In this document: one piece after another, positions 5,330-5,398 of the stretch
Layout: each line of letters opens with the position of its first letter
Position numbering within the stretch: position 1 is the stretch's first letter
Source: Erwinia sp. SLM-02
GTDB lineage: Bacteria; Pseudomonadota; Gammaproteobacteria; Enterobacterales; Enterobacteriaceae
DNA: 5,398 bases
Direction of reading: 5' to 3'
Assembly: GCF_037450285.1 (NCBI RefSeq)
Contig: NZ_JAQISN010000010.1
Coordinates: 1 to 5,398 of the forward strand
The notes under the pieces: generated by a model
Databases searched by the model: none
Seen by the model: only the letters and a program-made list of their open reading frames with translations
Told to the model about the DNA's origin: nothing
Program-made: the position numbers and the translations under genes

Positions 5330-5398
5330 TGATGCCTGGCAGTTTACGGCCCACTTCCCTGTGGGCCGCCCTCCGGGTGTCGCGTTCGCGACATTCAA
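5330..5398 (-). other. Distal spacer of the rRNA operon (T1-T2 interval)
   Basis: Two hairpins are visible: CGGCCCAC/GTGGGCCG (5347-5354, 5361-5368) and GTCGC/GCGAC (5379-5383, 5388-5392). They are joined by CCCGGAGGG on the minus strand, as in the E. coli rrnB T1-T2 interval. The segment ACTGCCAGGCATC (5343-5331) copies the 3' end of 5S rRNA but the rest of 5S is absent, so this is a duplicated tail rather than the gene. 5S rRNA itself should lie just right of 5398. Confidence 0.75.

Noticed and set aside
5180..5398. Open frame of 72 codons on the minus strand at the right edge
   Set aside because: It runs through the rrn terminator hairpins and the 5S-tail repeat; such frames in rRNA operon ends are common annotation artefacts.

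Overview
The window is a conserved piece of an enterobacterial (Enterobacterales, Gammaproteobacteria) chromosome. It is the interval between the tRNA-tufB operon and the end of an rRNA operon, and gene order matches the thrU-tyrU-glyT-thrT-tufB / coaA / birA-murB / rrnB region of Escherichia coli, read here from the opposite strand. Encoded proteins are E. coli-like but clearly diverged (CoaA aligns without gaps over 316 residues; MurB is 3 residues longer and BirA 1 shorter), so this is a related genus. An Erwinia/Pantoea-type plant-associated bacterium is a guess, not shown by the sequence.

Left part (1-940, minus strand): the first 57 codons of tufB (EF-Tu), its 114-nt leader, then tRNA-Thr(GGT), tRNA-Gly(TCC), a long structured 208-nt spacer, tRNA-Tyr(GTA) and tRNA-Thr(TGT), all with encoded CCA. 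A strong sigma-70 promoter (TTGCAT, 17 nt, TAGAAT) with a GC-rich discriminator drives the set. Two sequences fitting the Fis consensus lie near -70 and -100, which is the architecture of a growth-rate-controlled stable-RNA promoter.

Middle (940-2940, plus strand): a 182-codon GNAT acetyltransferase resembling the tabtoxin-resistance acetyltransferase of Pseudomonas syringae sits between the tRNA promoter and coaA. E. coli K-12 has no gene at this position, so this is the accessory element of the window. It has a strong Shine-Dalgarno sequence and its own probable terminator. coaA (pantothenate kinase, first step of CoA synthesis) follows; its start shows an ATGA overlap with a possible seven-codon leader ORF. 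A bidirectional terminator separates coaA from birA.

Right part (2940-5398, minus strand): murB (UDP-N-acetylenolpyruvoylglucosamine reductase) and birA (biotin ligase / biotin operon repressor) form a two-gene unit joined by a 4-nt ATGA overlap. Upstream of murB is a non-coding stretch of about 300 nt with a diverged direct repeat, and then rrnB T2-like terminator sequences, which place the 5S end of an rRNA operon just beyond the right edge.

Most of the window is housekeeping (translation, CoA, peptidoglycan, biotin). I do not see a new multi-gene system. The points most worth a second look are the inserted acetyltransferase, the coaA start region, and the paired hairpins in the tyrU-glyT spacer.
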